Source: Microscillaceae bacterium
GTDB taxonomy: Bacteria; Bacteroidota; Bacteroidia; Cytophagales; Microscillaceae
Assembly: GCA_011390205.1 (NCBI GenBank)
Contig: JAABSX010000001.1
Location: forward strand, 147,583-211,582
Reading direction: 5' to 3'
DNA: 64,000 nt
In this document: in pieces, positions 26,274-35,168 of the stretch
How positions within the stretch are numbered: position 1 is the first letter of the stretch
Layout of the letters: each line of letters begins with the position of its first letter
Notes under the pieces: model-generated
The model's database searches: none
What the model was told of the DNA's origin: nothing
Seen by the model: the letters and a program-made list of their open reading frames with translations, nothing else
Made by a program: the position numbers and the translations under genes

Positions 26274-28460
26274 ATGACACAAAGAATACTTTTCATCTTT
26301 GCACTTTTTTTGGTGGGCTGCGAGGCGGCTCAGAAAGACAATAAAATACTCAGCGAGAAAGAACGCTGGGAACTGCATGCCGCCAATACAGAAATCATCA
26401 GAGATGATTTTGGAGTGCCTCATATCTATGGCAAAACTGACGCAGATGCCGTTTTTGGCCTACTTTATGCCCAATGTGAAGATGATTTTAACCGTGTAGA
26501 GCGAAATTATATTTGGGCTATCGGCAGGCTGGCAGAGGTAGAAGGTGAAGAAGCGATTTACAGTGATTTGCGGGCAAAACTGTATATGTCAGAAGAAAAA
26601 GCAAAGGAAAATCTCAAAAATAGCCCCCAATGGCTGCAAACACTTTGTCAGGCTTTTGCAGATGGCATTAATTTTTACTTGGATACCCATCCCGAGGTAA
26701 AGCCCAAACTCTTGACCCGTTTTGAGCCTTGGATGCCTATGTATTTTAGCGAAGGGTCTATCGGAGGAGACATCGAGAGTATCTCTACGGAGCAGATAAA
26801 GGATTTTTATGAAAAATCTTCCCAGAATCTCAGCCTAAATATTCACCAAGGATTTATACAAGCCTCCGATGATGAGCCAAGGGGCTCTAATGGCTTTGCC
26901 ATTGCAGGCGAACGCACCGCCTCTGGAGCTGCCATGCTGCTCATCAATCCGCATACTTCTTTTTTCTTTCGTGGAGAGGTGCATGTAGTCAGTGAAGAAG
27001 GACTCAATGCTTACGGGGCAGTTACTTGGGGGCAATTCTTTGTCTATCAAGGATTTAACGAAAAAACAGGCTGGATGCACACCTCCACAGGGGTAGATAT
27101 GATTGACCAATTTGAAGAAACCATTCAGAAAACCGAAAAGGGATTGACTTACAAATACGGAGATGAATTTAGGGCTATAGACTCTGCCCAAGTAACTCTG
27201 AAGTACAAAACCGAAAAAGGGTTTAAAGAAAAATCTTTTATGACCTATCATACCCACCATGGCCCCATCACACACGGCAACGGCGATAAATGGGTAGCTA
27301 CTGCCCTGATGTGGAGCCCTGTCAAAGCACTGGAGCAATCATACACCCGCACCAAGCAATCTAACCACAAGGAATTTTACAAGATAATGGACATCCGCAC
27401 CAACTCATCTAACAATACCGTCTATGCCGATGCAGATGGAAATATCGCTTACTACCATGGTAATTTTATCCCCAAAAGAGATACCAGTTTCGACTACAGC
27501 AAGCCTGTAGATGGCAGCAATCCGAAAACAGACTGGCAAGGAATCCACGAACTTAAAGACAATATCTTGGTCTTAAATCCTAAAAATGGATGGATTCAGA
27601 ATTGTAATTCTACCCCTTTTACCAGTGCAGGAAAATACAGCCCCAAAAGAGAAAATTACCCCAACTACATGGCTACTTTTCCCGAAAATTTTAGGGGCAT
27701 ACACGCCATTCCTTTGCTAGAGGCTGCCAAAAATCTGACACTAGACAAACTCATTGAGCTTGCCTATGACCCCTATCTCCCTGGTGCTGATACACTTATG
27801 AAGGGAGTTATCCGAGCCTATGAGCAAAATCCCACAGGTTACGAAGACCTCAAAGAGTCCGTAGAAACGCTTAAAAAATGGGATTTTAAAGTATCTAAAG
27901 AAACTATAGCCATGACGATGAGCGATTATTACCTCAAAATATTTAATCAATCAAGGGAGATTCCAGAAGGAAATTACATGGAAAAACTTTACTACATCGC
28001 CTCAGGGGCAGCCCCCAAGCTACGCCTCGATATATTCAGAAAGGCACTCACAACCCTCAAAGAAGACTTCGGCACTACACAAGTGCCTTGGGGAGAATAC
28101 AACCGATACCAACGCCTAGACGGAGAAGTTCAGCAAATATTTAATGACAGTCTTAAAAGTATGCCCGTAGGGATGGCCTCTAGCCGCTGGGGGGCTTTGG
28201 CTTCTTTTGGAGCAAGGAGAGGCGAAAATACCAGAAGACAATATGGCGTGGCTGGCAATAGTTTTGTGGCAGTGGTAGAGTTTGGTAAAAGGCTCAAAGC
28301 CAAATCTATCTTGGCAGGTGGGCAAAGCGGAGACCCAGCTTCCCCACACTTTGATGACCAATTGATGCCTTACATTGATTGTAAATTCAAAGAAGTGGCT
28401 TTTTACAAAGAAGATGTACTCAAAAGGGCCAAAAAACGCTACCATCCCGGAGAAAAGTAG
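26274..28460 (+). CDS. Penicillin acylase family (N-terminal nucleophile) lipoprotein
   Basis: The 728-residue protein begins with a lipoprotein signal (FLVGC, Cys16), so it should be anchored in the envelope. The chain follows the S45 layout. An alpha-chain starts RDDFGVPHIYGKT and AVFGLLYAQCEDDF. The autoprocessing site is RGSNGF, where Ser205 becomes the N-terminal nucleophile. A beta-chain contains NPHTSF, DIRTNSSNNTVYADADGN and YHGNFIPKRD. Related enzymes cleave amide bonds of penicillins, acyl-homoserine lactones or other N-acyl compounds. The substrate cannot be deduced. A long inverted repeat lies just upstream. Confidence 0.88.
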   Translation: MTQRILFIFALFLVGCEAAQKDNKILSEKERWELHAANTEIIRDDFGVPHIYGKTDADAVFGLLYAQCEDDFNRVERNYIWAIGRLAEVEGEEAIYSDLRAKLYMSEEKAKENLKNSPQWLQTLCQAFADGINFYLDTHPEVKPKLLTRFEPWMPMYFSEGSIGGDIESISTEQIKDFYEKSSQNLSLNIHQGFIQASDDEPRGSNGFAIAGERTASGAAMLLINPHTSFFFRGEVHVVSEEGLNAYGAVTWGQFFVYQGFNEKTGWMHTSTGVDMIDQFEETIQKTEKGLTYKYGDEFRAIDSAQVTLKYKTEKGFKEKSFMTYHTHHGPITHGNGDKWVATALMWSPVKALEQSYTRTKQSNHKEFYKIMDIRTNSSNNTVYADADGNIAYYHGNFIPKRDTSFDYSKPVDGSNPKTDWQGIHELKDNILVLNPKNGWIQNCNSTPFTSAGKYSPKRENYPNYMATFPENFRGIHAIPLLEAAKNLTLDKLIELAYDPYLPGADTLMKGVIRAYEQNPTGYEDLKESVETLKKWDFKVSKETIAMTMSDYYLKIFNQSREIPEGNYMEKLYYIASGAAPKLRLDIFRKALTTLKEDFGTTQVPWGEYNRYQRLDGEVQQIFNDSLKSMPVGMASSRWGALASFGARRGENTRRQYGVAGNSFVAVVEFGKRLKAKSILAGGQSGDPASPHFDDQLMPYIDCKFKEVAFYKEDVLKRAKKRYHPGEK

Positions 28461-28504
28461 CCGCTAACTATAAAAGTATAGTGAAATAATAAATCTTATG
28501 TTAA

Positions 28505-29050
28505 ATGAATACACAAACCTATTACCAAAAAGCCATCATCTTTGCAGGGGAGAAGCACGGGGCAGAAAATCAGACCATTCCTGGCACTGAGCTGCCTTAT
28601 GTCATACATCTGAGCAATGTAGCCATGGAAATCTTGTTGGCAGCTCCTCAGTCTAAAGATTTTGACTTAAATTTTGCGGTGCAATTGGCTTTGCTGCATG
28701 ATTGCTTAGAAGACACGCCCACAAGCCTAGAAGAACTGACCAACACCTTTGGGGCAGAAATAGCACAAGGAGTGCAAGCACTTACCAAAAACGGGGATTT
28801 GCCCAAGTCCGAACGTATGCCTGATAGCCTCTCTAGAATCAAATCCCAAAGGAAAGAAGTCTGGGCAGTCAAAATAGCAGACCGAATCACCAACCTGCAA
28901 GCGCCTCCAAAACATTGGACAAAAGAAAAATGCAAACAATACCAAGAAGAGGCCAAATTAATAGCTTCAGAACTCTCAGGGGCGAATGAGTACCTCGAGC
29001 AAAGGATTCAACAAAAAATACAAGCATACACTCAATACCTTGCTGCATAA
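28505..29050 (+). CDS. Single-domain HD hydrolase resembling small alarmone (ppGpp) hydrolases
   Basis: This 181-residue HD-domain protein carries the residues of the RelA/SpoT hydrolase domain: His35 in YVIHL, HDCLED (65-70) in the form HDxxED, and Asp126 in KIADRITNL. It has no synthetase, TGS or ACT domain. The size and pattern suit MESH1-like small alarmone hydrolases, which remove the 3' pyrophosphate of (p)ppGpp, or act on NADPH in animals. Other HD phosphohydrolases share part of this pattern, so the substrate is inference. It starts 44 bases after the acylase gene on the same strand and ends at a strong terminator. Confidence 0.75.
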   Translation: MNTQTYYQKAIIFAGEKHGAENQTIPGTELPYVIHLSNVAMEILLAAPQSKDFDLNFAVQLALLHDCLEDTPTSLEELTNTFGAEIAQGVQALTKNGDLPKSERMPDSLSRIKSQRKEVWAVKIADRITNLQAPPKHWTKEKCKQYQEEAKLIASELSGANEYLEQRIQQKIQAYTQYLAA

Positions 29051-29054
29051 AAAA

Positions 29055-29089
29055 AGCCTCCAAATAGAGATTTCTACTATTTGGAGGCT
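29055..29089. terminator. Bidirectional terminator
   Basis: A perfect 13-bp stem (29055-29067 with 29077-29089) is flanked by A-run and T-run. It lies between the convergent HD hydrolase and class II aldolase genes. Confidence 0.88.
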
Positions 29090-29103
29090 TTTAGCTAAAA
29101 AAA

Positions 29104-29907
29104 TTATTCAAACAAATCGGGCTGTGCCTTGCTAATCATTTGCCAAAGAGGCTGAAACTGAAACCAGCCCGCAAGGTTTGTACCTACTTCTTGGCGGGTT
29201 TTTTGGGCTACTTCATGGCTAATATGAGCAGGTTTGCCCGCTGCCTCTGCAATAAGCTGCACTTGACAGCTACGCTCCATCGTAATAAACCACCAAGCCG
29301 TTTCTTCTACTGTTCTGCCTACGGTCAGTAATCCGTGATTTTTGAGAATGACCGCCTTGTGATTTCCGAGGGCTTCGCCTATTCTAGCCCCTTCATCCAC
29401 TTCATTGACCACGCCTGTATAATCATCAAACAAGCCGTGGTCTTCATAAAAAGCACAAGCATCTTGAGTAATTGGGTCTAATTTTTTGCCTAGTGTAGAG
29501 AATGCCCTGCCATAAGTAGAGTGAGAATGAGCGGCCGCAATCACATCAGGGCGGGCTTCGTGTACTTTGGAGTGAATCGCAAAGGCAGCACGATTGACGA
29601 GGGGATATTTTCCTTCTATAATTTCTCCTAAGTGATTGACCAGCACGAGGTCGGAAGCCTTGATATGCCCAAAGTGCAAGCCAAAGGGATTGACCCAAAA
29701 GCAATCTTCCTTTTCAGGGTCTCTGACAGTGATATGCCCTGCTACCCCTTCATCAAAGCCATATTTGGCGAAAAGTCTGAAAGCTGCTGCAAGCTGCACT
29801 TTGCGGTATTGTCGGGTCTCTTTGTGGCTCTCAAACTGAGGCGGGCCTCCTACTTTGCCTAGCAAGGCTTTTTGTTCTTTGCTGAGTTCTTGGGTTTGTG
29901 TATTCAT
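29104..29907 (-). CDS. Class II aldolase/adducin family protein
   Basis: The 267-residue protein has the zinc-binding class II aldolase/adducin fold. Visible are GVAGHITVRDP, FWVNPFGLHF, AAHSHSTYGRAF (metal-binding histidines) and LKNHGLLTVG (third histidine region). The family includes fuculose- and ribulose-phosphate aldolases, epimerases and dehydratases, and many members with no assigned substrate. No sugar-metabolism genes flank it, so only the fold can be named with confidence. Confidence 0.87.
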   Translation of the reverse strand: MNTQTQELSKEQKALLGKVGGPPQFESHKETRQYRKVQLAAAFRLFAKYGFDEGVAGHITVRDPEKEDCFWVNPFGLHFGHIKASDLVLVNHLGEIIEGKYPLVNRAAFAIHSKVHEARPDVIAAAHSHSTYGRAFSTLGKKLDPITQDACAFYEDHGLFDDYTGVVNEVDEGARIGEALGNHKAVILKNHGLLTVGRTVEETAWWFITMERSCQVQLIAEAAGKPAHISHEVAQKTRQEVGTNLAGWFQFQPLWQMISKAQPDLFE

Positions 29908-30073
29908 TTCTTTCTATGATTTTTTTAATATAAATTAATACTTTTTCTTAAAAATACACAAGTTAAACGTCATTTACAAGATTCTTTGTGCAAAAAGCGG
30001 AAGAGATTCCCTATAAGTGTGAAGTACCTGAACTTACTTATTCCGCCTTATTTTTCAAAAAAGAAAAATTTAC

Positions 30074-30448
30074 TTATGCAATTTTTTCTTTTTTGAACCC
30101 ATAGGCACAGTGTCGGCAGCCATTGCCACAGCAATGCCCTCTGAGAAGGTGATAATATTCTGTAAAAACCCAATAGCCATTCTCTATATAATAATGTGTA
30201 CCTGCTTCTAAAAGATGGCTTTGCTTGGGGAAATCTTGTGATTCGGCACGGCTGACTAGGTTTTGAAGCTCCACAAGGCATTTTTTGCACAGGCAATCAT
30301 ACTGGGTTTTGGAGAGGAATGTTTTGGTATAGGCATTTAGTGCCACTTCTGAGCATTGGCAGTTGGCTACATCGCCCACTTTGCACTCAAAAATAGCCTC
30401 ACAACGAGGGCAAGATTTGGGTTCGTGCTTGGAGATATTCATATTCAT
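30074..30448 (-). CDS. Small cysteine-rich protein (CWC plus DUF5522 motifs)
   Basis: The 124-residue protein has two cysteine-rich modules. The N-terminal half, with SCPRC, FECKVG, ANCQC and LCKKC, fits the cysteine-rich CWC family. The C-terminal half, with HYYIENGYWVFTEYYHL and the ligand cluster HCCGNGCRHCAYG, fits DUF5522. Both probably bind metal; neither has a known function to my knowledge. It lies 63 bases downstream of the BtuG-like gene on the same strand and may belong to the B12-controlled unit. The gene is on the minus strand in the frame starting MNMNISKHEPKSC. Confidence 0.78.
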   Translation of the reverse strand: MNMNISKHEPKSCPRCEAIFECKVGDVANCQCSEVALNAYTKTFLSKTQYDCLCKKCLVELQNLVSRAESQDFPKQSHLLEAGTHYYIENGYWVFTEYYHLLRGHCCGNGCRHCAYGFKKEKIA

Positions 30449-30511
30449 ATTTTTAAGTCATTAGAGAATAGACTTTCCAAACCCTCTAAAGCTTGGAAAG
30501 TCTATCACAAT

Positions 30512-31615
30512 TTATTTCCTAAACAAAAAGCCATTGGGCCCTCTGCCAGCCGCAAGCGTGTCTAGAGCCGTACCGTCAAAATCAAAACGCATGACCACAC
30601 CATTTCCTTGAAAAGCTTTGCTATCTCCTACATAAAGAATATCCGAGACAGGGTCTATGCCCAAGCCATAAAGGTTGTTTCCTGAGATAATCGCCTCAGT
30701 AGGTGCTGCTGTGGCGGTGATGTCTAAAGAATATACTGCCCCTGTAGAAGGATTAAAACCTGCAGAAGACAAGTAATACAAGGTGCTTCCGTCACCATTT
30801 AAAACCATTTTTTCATTAAATCCGCTGCTCTGAATGCCCGAAATCGTGGCTTCTACAGTATTGGTATTGGGGTTAATTCTGATTAAGTAACCACTTGTGC
30901 AGATGACCCAAAGCTTGCCATTGCGGTCTATGAGCATGCGGTCAGGGCCTTGTTCTACAGTGATGGGTGTTTCAAATTCATCATTGCTTGTGTTTAGCAC
31001 AGCGATTTGGTTACTCCCCACCAGTGAAATATAGATTTTATTGCCAATTGCCAAAAGATGCTGAGGTTGTGCAGCAAGGCTTATTTTGGTGTCAATGCTA
31101 AAATTACTTAAATTAATTTTCACCAAAGAAGGGTCATCATAGACAAATGTAGTAAAATTAAAAGTTCCCCAGTTGCTGACATAGCCTTGACTGCCCACTG
31201 CCGCAAAGCTAAAAGGCGTAGCAAACTGCACTGCAGCCCCGAAGGTAGGTTTGATGGTGGCCACAGAGCTAAAATCCTCTTTTTTGAAGACTTCAACCTT
31301 GTCGGTACTGTTGCAGACAGCAAAGTAATTTCCGTTGTATTCTATTATATTTTGGATACTTGCCGCAAATGGAAAACCATTGGCAGCCGCAAACACACTC
31401 AAATTGATGCCATTGTTGCTCGAGTTAAAAGTACTGATGGTGCCGTCTGCACTGTTAAAGTTTCCTTCATTGATGATGATGACATCGGCTTCTCTATTGA
31501 TAGGGGTAACATCACTCTCGCCGCAGGCAGCCATCAAAGCAAGCAAAGAAACAAAGAATAGCGTCTTTAACTTATTGATAAAGAGATTGTTGTGTAAAAG
31601 AGTAGTTTTTTTCAT
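30512..31615 (-). CDS. BtuG-like surface lipoprotein, seven-bladed propeller
   Basis: The 367-residue protein has a lipoprotein signal with lipobox LMAAC (Cys31). Repeated blades of the YncE/DUF5074 kind follow: DVIIINEGNFN, NYFAVCNSTDKVEVF, NKIYISLVGSNQIAVLN and GKLWVICTSGYLIRIN. It lies directly behind a TonB receptor preceded by a cobalamin riboswitch. This is the context of BtuG, the extracellular lipoprotein of Bacteroides that captures vitamin B12 and caps BtuB. The B12 role is therefore inferred from fold plus context. The gap to the receptor gene is 51 bases. Confidence 0.78.
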   Translation of the reverse strand: MKKTTLLHNNLFINKLKTLFFVSLLALMAACGESDVTPINREADVIIINEGNFNSADGTISTFNSSNNGINLSVFAAANGFPFAASIQNIIEYNGNYFAVCNSTDKVEVFKKEDFSSVATIKPTFGAAVQFATPFSFAAVGSQGYVSNWGTFNFTTFVYDDPSLVKINLSNFSIDTKISLAAQPQHLLAIGNKIYISLVGSNQIAVLNTSNDEFETPITVEQGPDRMLIDRNGKLWVICTSGYLIRINPNTNTVEATISGIQSSGFNEKMVLNGDGSTLYYLSSAGFNPSTGAVYSLDITATAAPTEAIISGNNLYGLGIDPVSDILYVGDSKAFQGNGVVMRFDFDGTALDTLAAGRGPNGFLFRK

Positions 31616-31666
31616 AGTTATATGATTTGAGATTTAAAAAATTAAGAATGAATGATTTATAAAAAA

Positions 31667-33559
31667 TTAAAGCTGATAAGAAAGTCTTATTTGATAATTT
31701 CTACCAGGCATTGCCCTAAAGATATAATTCTGATAATCAGTATTGAAGAGATTATTGAGCGAAAGGTCTAAACCAAAAAAATGTGTTTTGACTTGGATAG
31801 ATTTGCCTAGGGTAAGATTGGCGAGCATAAAACCAGGAATAGACGTAACCAATCCCTCTATATTGTCTAGTGTCTCATAGCGAAGGGCAGTATATTGCAG
31901 ATTAATCCTGCCCGAAAACCCCGCATAAGTTGAGTGAGTATAAAGATTGAAGCGATGCAAAGGCGTATAAGGAAGTTGATTGTTTTGATAAATTCCCTCT
32001 GTTTTGAGCAATGACTGCGTAAAAGCATAATTTCCTCCTGCTTGCCATCGCCATTTTGGGGTATTAAATCCCATTTTAAATCCTAGCTCTACACCTTGTC
32101 CGTTTACTTTCCGCACATTGTCGGGCGACCAAATGCCACTGCCATCAGGTTGCCAGAGTATCCAATCATCTACCCAAAGGCGGTAATAGGTAAGCTCAGA
32201 CTCGAGGAAAAAGCCATTGTTTTCAAACTGATAAGTCATTCCACCTTCTGCATTCCAGCCCGATTCGGGGAGGAGATTAGGATTACCGCCAGGCTGCCAG
32301 AATCTATCATTGAAGGTAGGCACACGGTAGCTTTTGGCTGCAAGGGCTTTGAAGGTCAGTGTGTGATTTGGAGCTTTCCAAAGCAAATATTCTGCACCAA
32401 GTGAAGGCACAAAAGGCACTTGAAAACCATCTACCCAAGTTTGCTGCACATTCAGACTGAGTGCGAACAAGGGGTTGATTTGGTGCCGCAGAGAAGCAAA
32501 TGCAGAAGGGCGATTTTCTTGAGGATTTTCTTGAAGGTTAGAAGATTGGGCACGGGTATGGTACCAGTTCGCACCTGCTCGGAGATGTACTTTGTCGCCA
32601 AGCTGATGTTCGTATGCCAGTATGGCTGCATATTTTTGGGCATTGACTTGGCTCTCTCCATTGCTTTGGTAGATTTGCTCATCTTGAATATAAGCCCCTT
32701 TGATGCTGAGATTTCCCCAAGATTTTTGGAGAGAATAATCTCCCACGATGCGTATATTCTCATCCAAAAGCCGCTCTCGTGCCTGTGTATTTCCTTCTAC
32801 GGGCTGTATCTGACGGTCATTGTGACTATACCAAGCATTGAGAGAAAGGGTACTTTGGGCAGAAAACTGGTAATTTAGCTGCTGCAAAAAGCCATAATTT
32901 TGCACTTTTGCATTGTTTTGGATTTGTCTTTGGTTGCGGCTGTCTGTGTAAGGAAAATCGTTTTCTATCTCAAAATAATACAGTTTAGTTTTGCCAGAAA
33001 ATTTCCCTGTTTGGTAGCCTATTTGTGTGCCTCCCGCAGAGCGTCCGAAGCTGCCGATTTCAGTATAAGCCTCTATGGAGAAGGGAGATTTAGGTGTGTT
33101 TTCTTCTAATAAAATACTGCCTCCTACGGCATCAGAGCCATACAAAGCACTTGCTGCCCCGAATTGTAATCTGACTTGGTCAGTGGCGAATACGGGCAAA
33201 GTACCCAAATCACTCTGCCCCAAAGTAGGGGAATTGATGTTGATGCCTTGCCACAAAAGCGCTGTATGACTTGCCCCTGTGCCTCTGAAAGCCACTGAGC
33301 CTAGCTGCCCATTGCCATAGGTTTTGATATAGATAGCACTTTCTGCCTGAAGCAAATCTGCTAGATTACTGCTTGCGTACTGTTTAAGTGCTTGGCTATT
33401 AAGCGTTTGGACTTTGCTGCCTGCTAAGAAACGCTCAGATAAACGGCCTATAATTTCTACTTCTTCGAGCTGAATATGCTGCAAAGTATCTTCTTGAGCA
33501 AGTGCATGAGAACTTATGAAAAGCCCCAATACAATGGCTCTCAACCACGGAAAAAACAT
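31667..33559 (-). CDS. btuB: TonB-dependent vitamin B12 receptor, BtuB-like
   Basis: This 630-residue outer-membrane transporter has a signal peptide (to about SHALAQ). The plug domain follows, with SNLADLLQAESAIYIKTYG, SVAFRGTGASHT and VGGSILLEE. A 22-strand barrel ends in a C-terminal aromatic-rich strand (YQIRLSYQL). Its size matches BtuB rather than the larger SusC-type receptors. The cobalamin riboswitch in its leader (33615-33808) is strong evidence that the substrate is a corrinoid. Transport would need TonB-ExbBD and an inner-membrane BtuCD, which are not in the window. Confidence 0.9.
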   Translation of the reverse strand: MFFPWLRAIVLGLFISSHALAQEDTLQHIQLEEVEIIGRLSERFLAGSKVQTLNSQALKQYASSNLADLLQAESAIYIKTYGNGQLGSVAFRGTGASHTALLWQGININSPTLGQSDLGTLPVFATDQVRLQFGAASALYGSDAVGGSILLEENTPKSPFSIEAYTEIGSFGRSAGGTQIGYQTGKFSGKTKLYYFEIENDFPYTDSRNQRQIQNNAKVQNYGFLQQLNYQFSAQSTLSLNAWYSHNDRQIQPVEGNTQARERLLDENIRIVGDYSLQKSWGNLSIKGAYIQDEQIYQSNGESQVNAQKYAAILAYEHQLGDKVHLRAGANWYHTRAQSSNLQENPQENRPSAFASLRHQINPLFALSLNVQQTWVDGFQVPFVPSLGAEYLLWKAPNHTLTFKALAAKSYRVPTFNDRFWQPGGNPNLLPESGWNAEGGMTYQFENNGFFLESELTYYRLWVDDWILWQPDGSGIWSPDNVRKVNGQGVELGFKMGFNTPKWRWQAGGNYAFTQSLLKTEGIYQNNQLPYTPLHRFNLYTHSTYAGFSGRINLQYTALRYETLDNIEGLVTSIPGFMLANLTLGKSIQVKTHFFGLDLSLNNLFNTDYQNYIFRAMPGRNYQIRLSYQL

Positions 33560-33614
33560 GTGTATGTCTATTTTAGTATGGTTTGATGCCTTTCACCCGA
33601 AAGCTCAAACAAAT

Positions 33615-33808
33615 GTGGACTGGCAGGTCTCCTGACTTACTGGGTTTATTATCGCCTTCCCACCCTTTTTATGGGGCAGTGGCTGGGATGATAATAAATG
33701 ATTTTTGGTGAAATACCAAAAATCAAAAAACAGTTTACAGTTGCGGGGACAGTTTTGGTTTTGCACCAAATTCCCTTTTAAAATCTTAGTCTGATTAGAC
33801 TTAGATTA
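33615..33808 (-). promoter_or_regulatory. Cobalamin riboswitch
   Basis: Read on the minus strand, the leader of the btuB-like gene shows the conserved blocks of the adenosylcobalamin aptamer in order: GGGAA, GGTGCAAAACC, the B12 box CCCCGCAACTGT (around 33737-33748), GCCACTGCC, GGGAAGG, and AGTAAGTCAGGAGACCTGCC (near 33622-33641). A hairpin formed by 33782-33808 precedes the aptamer. The expected effect is repression of B12 uptake genes when the cofactor is plentiful. Confidence 0.95.
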
Positions 33809-33889
33809 CCAATTCAGAGGCGAAGGTAGTATTTTTTTTGAATCTAAAAAAATAAGTAAGTGGTTTTTTAGATTGTATGTAATAAAACT

Positions 33890-33897
33890 TAGCTTTG
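33890..33897 (+). promoter_or_regulatory. Probable -7 element of the methyltransferase gene
   Basis: TAGCTTTG matches TAnnTTTG exactly and lies 27 bases before the ATG at 33925. It overlaps the in-frame TTG at 33895, which argues against that TTG as the start codon. Confidence 0.5.
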
Positions 33898-33924
33898 CAG
33901 CCTATCACGAATACAAGACAAAAA

Positions 33925-35109
33925 ATGACCGATTCTACTGTTCAATTCTTAGAGATATTCACCCAAAGCTGGCAAAATAATACCTTTGTAAAAATGACTT
34001 TTAGTAATTACAAAGGAGAAGAAACCACCCTCAAAAACCTCTATGCCAAGAAAATTCTGCTCAAAGACCAGCCCAAGCTCAGCTTTACATACCGATACCA
34101 GACCAATGACATTGTCAAGAATTATGGATTTGAGGAAGGGCTTGAAATCATCAAAAAATACTCAGGATTTCAGCACTTCAGAATCCATTATTTATTTACT
34201 ACGGAGCTCGATATGCACTTGGAGTATTTTTCTGCCCATAAAGTACTGCTTAAGCAAAAGCCTCCAAGCCTTCAAAAAACACCCACACTAAGCCATGATA
34301 AGAAGAAAAAGAGGGCCATCAGCCCAGAAGGGAAAGCCTATCTGCACGCACTCAAAATTACGGATGAAGCAGGCAAAGTCTATAAAAATGCCCAAGACAA
34401 ATACCGCCAAATCAATCATTATTTAGAGCTTCTTCGCCCCTTAATGGCAGAGCTGCCTGGGCGAGAAACTACCAAAATATATGATATGGGGGCAGGGAAG
34501 GGATACTTGACTTTTGCCTTGTATGATTACCTGAGCGAGGTCTTGAAGATGTCTGTGGAGGTAACAGGCATAGAATACAGAGAAGATTTGGTGGGTCTTT
34601 GTAATCAAATCGCTCAAAAATCAGGTTTTGAGCATTTGAGTTTTGGGCAAGGCACTATAGAGCATTTTCCTATAGAAGAAGCACATATTTTGATAGCACT
34701 GCATGCCTGTGATACGGCGACAGATGAAGCCATTTACAGGGGCATCTCTCTTGGGGCAGATTTAATAGTAGTAGCCCCTTGCTGCCATAAGCAAATCCGA
34801 AGAGAGTTAGAAAAGCACACGGTCAGCAACGAGTTGGATTTTTTAGTACAATACGGGATATTTTTAGAGCGGCAAGCCGAAATGCTCACAGACGGGCTTC
34901 GGGCTTTGATATTAGAATATTTTGGCTACAAAACCAAGGTCATGGAATTTATCTCTGATGCCCACACGCCCAAAAACGTGATGCTCATCGGAGCTAAAAA
35001 ACTTTCTATTTCAGAGGAGGAAAAGGCAGTGATTTTAGAAAAAATCAAGCAAAGTAAGGCTTATTTTGGGGTAGGATACCACCATTTAGAACGCTTGTTG
35101 GAGATTTGA
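33925..35109 (+). CDS. Class I methyltransferase of the Trm13/METTL25-like (Methyltransf_32) type
   Basis: The ATG at 33925 gives 394 residues. The frame extends to a TTG at 33895, but that overlaps the promoter. The S-adenosylmethionine-binding motif is YDMGAGKGYLTFALYDYL. It is followed by GIEYREDLVGLCNQIA and by the family-specific ALHACDTATDEAI and VAPCCHKQI. These His/Asp/Cys-rich motifs are shared by Trm13, which methylates the 2'-O of tRNA position 4, and METTL25. The N-terminal 150 residues are a separate basic domain that may bind RNA. Bacterial members have no assigned substrate known to me. Confidence 0.8.
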   Translation: MTDSTVQFLEIFTQSWQNNTFVKMTFSNYKGEETTLKNLYAKKILLKDQPKLSFTYRYQTNDIVKNYGFEEGLEIIKKYSGFQHFRIHYLFTTELDMHLEYFSAHKVLLKQKPPSLQKTPTLSHDKKKKRAISPEGKAYLHALKITDEAGKVYKNAQDKYRQINHYLELLRPLMAELPGRETTKIYDMGAGKGYLTFALYDYLSEVLKMSVEVTGIEYREDLVGLCNQIAQKSGFEHLSFGQGTIEHFPIEEAHILIALHACDTATDEAIYRGISLGADLIVVAPCCHKQIRRELEKHTVSNELDFLVQYGIFLERQAEMLTDGLRALILEYFGYKTKVMEFISDAHTPKNVMLIGAKKLSISEEEKAVILEKIKQSKAYFGVGYHHLERLLEI

Positions 35110-35123
35110 AGCAGCTAGTCTAC

Positions 35124-35162
35124 AAAAAAGGCATTTACCTATTCGAGGTAAATGCCTTTTTT
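35124..35162. terminator. Bidirectional terminator
   Basis: A perfect 17-bp stem including flanking A and T runs (35124-35140 with 35146-35162) lies between the convergent methyltransferase and TPR genes. Confidence 0.9.
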
Positions 35163-35168
35163 TGGGGC

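Noticed and set aside
26835..27338. 167-codon open frame opposite the acylase gene
   Set aside because: Antisense shadow inside a well-supported coding sequence, with no start signal or family resemblance.
33895..33924. Upstream TTG start of the methyltransferase
   Set aside because: The TTG is part of the TAGCTTTG promoter element, so it is probably not transcribed far enough upstream to be translated.
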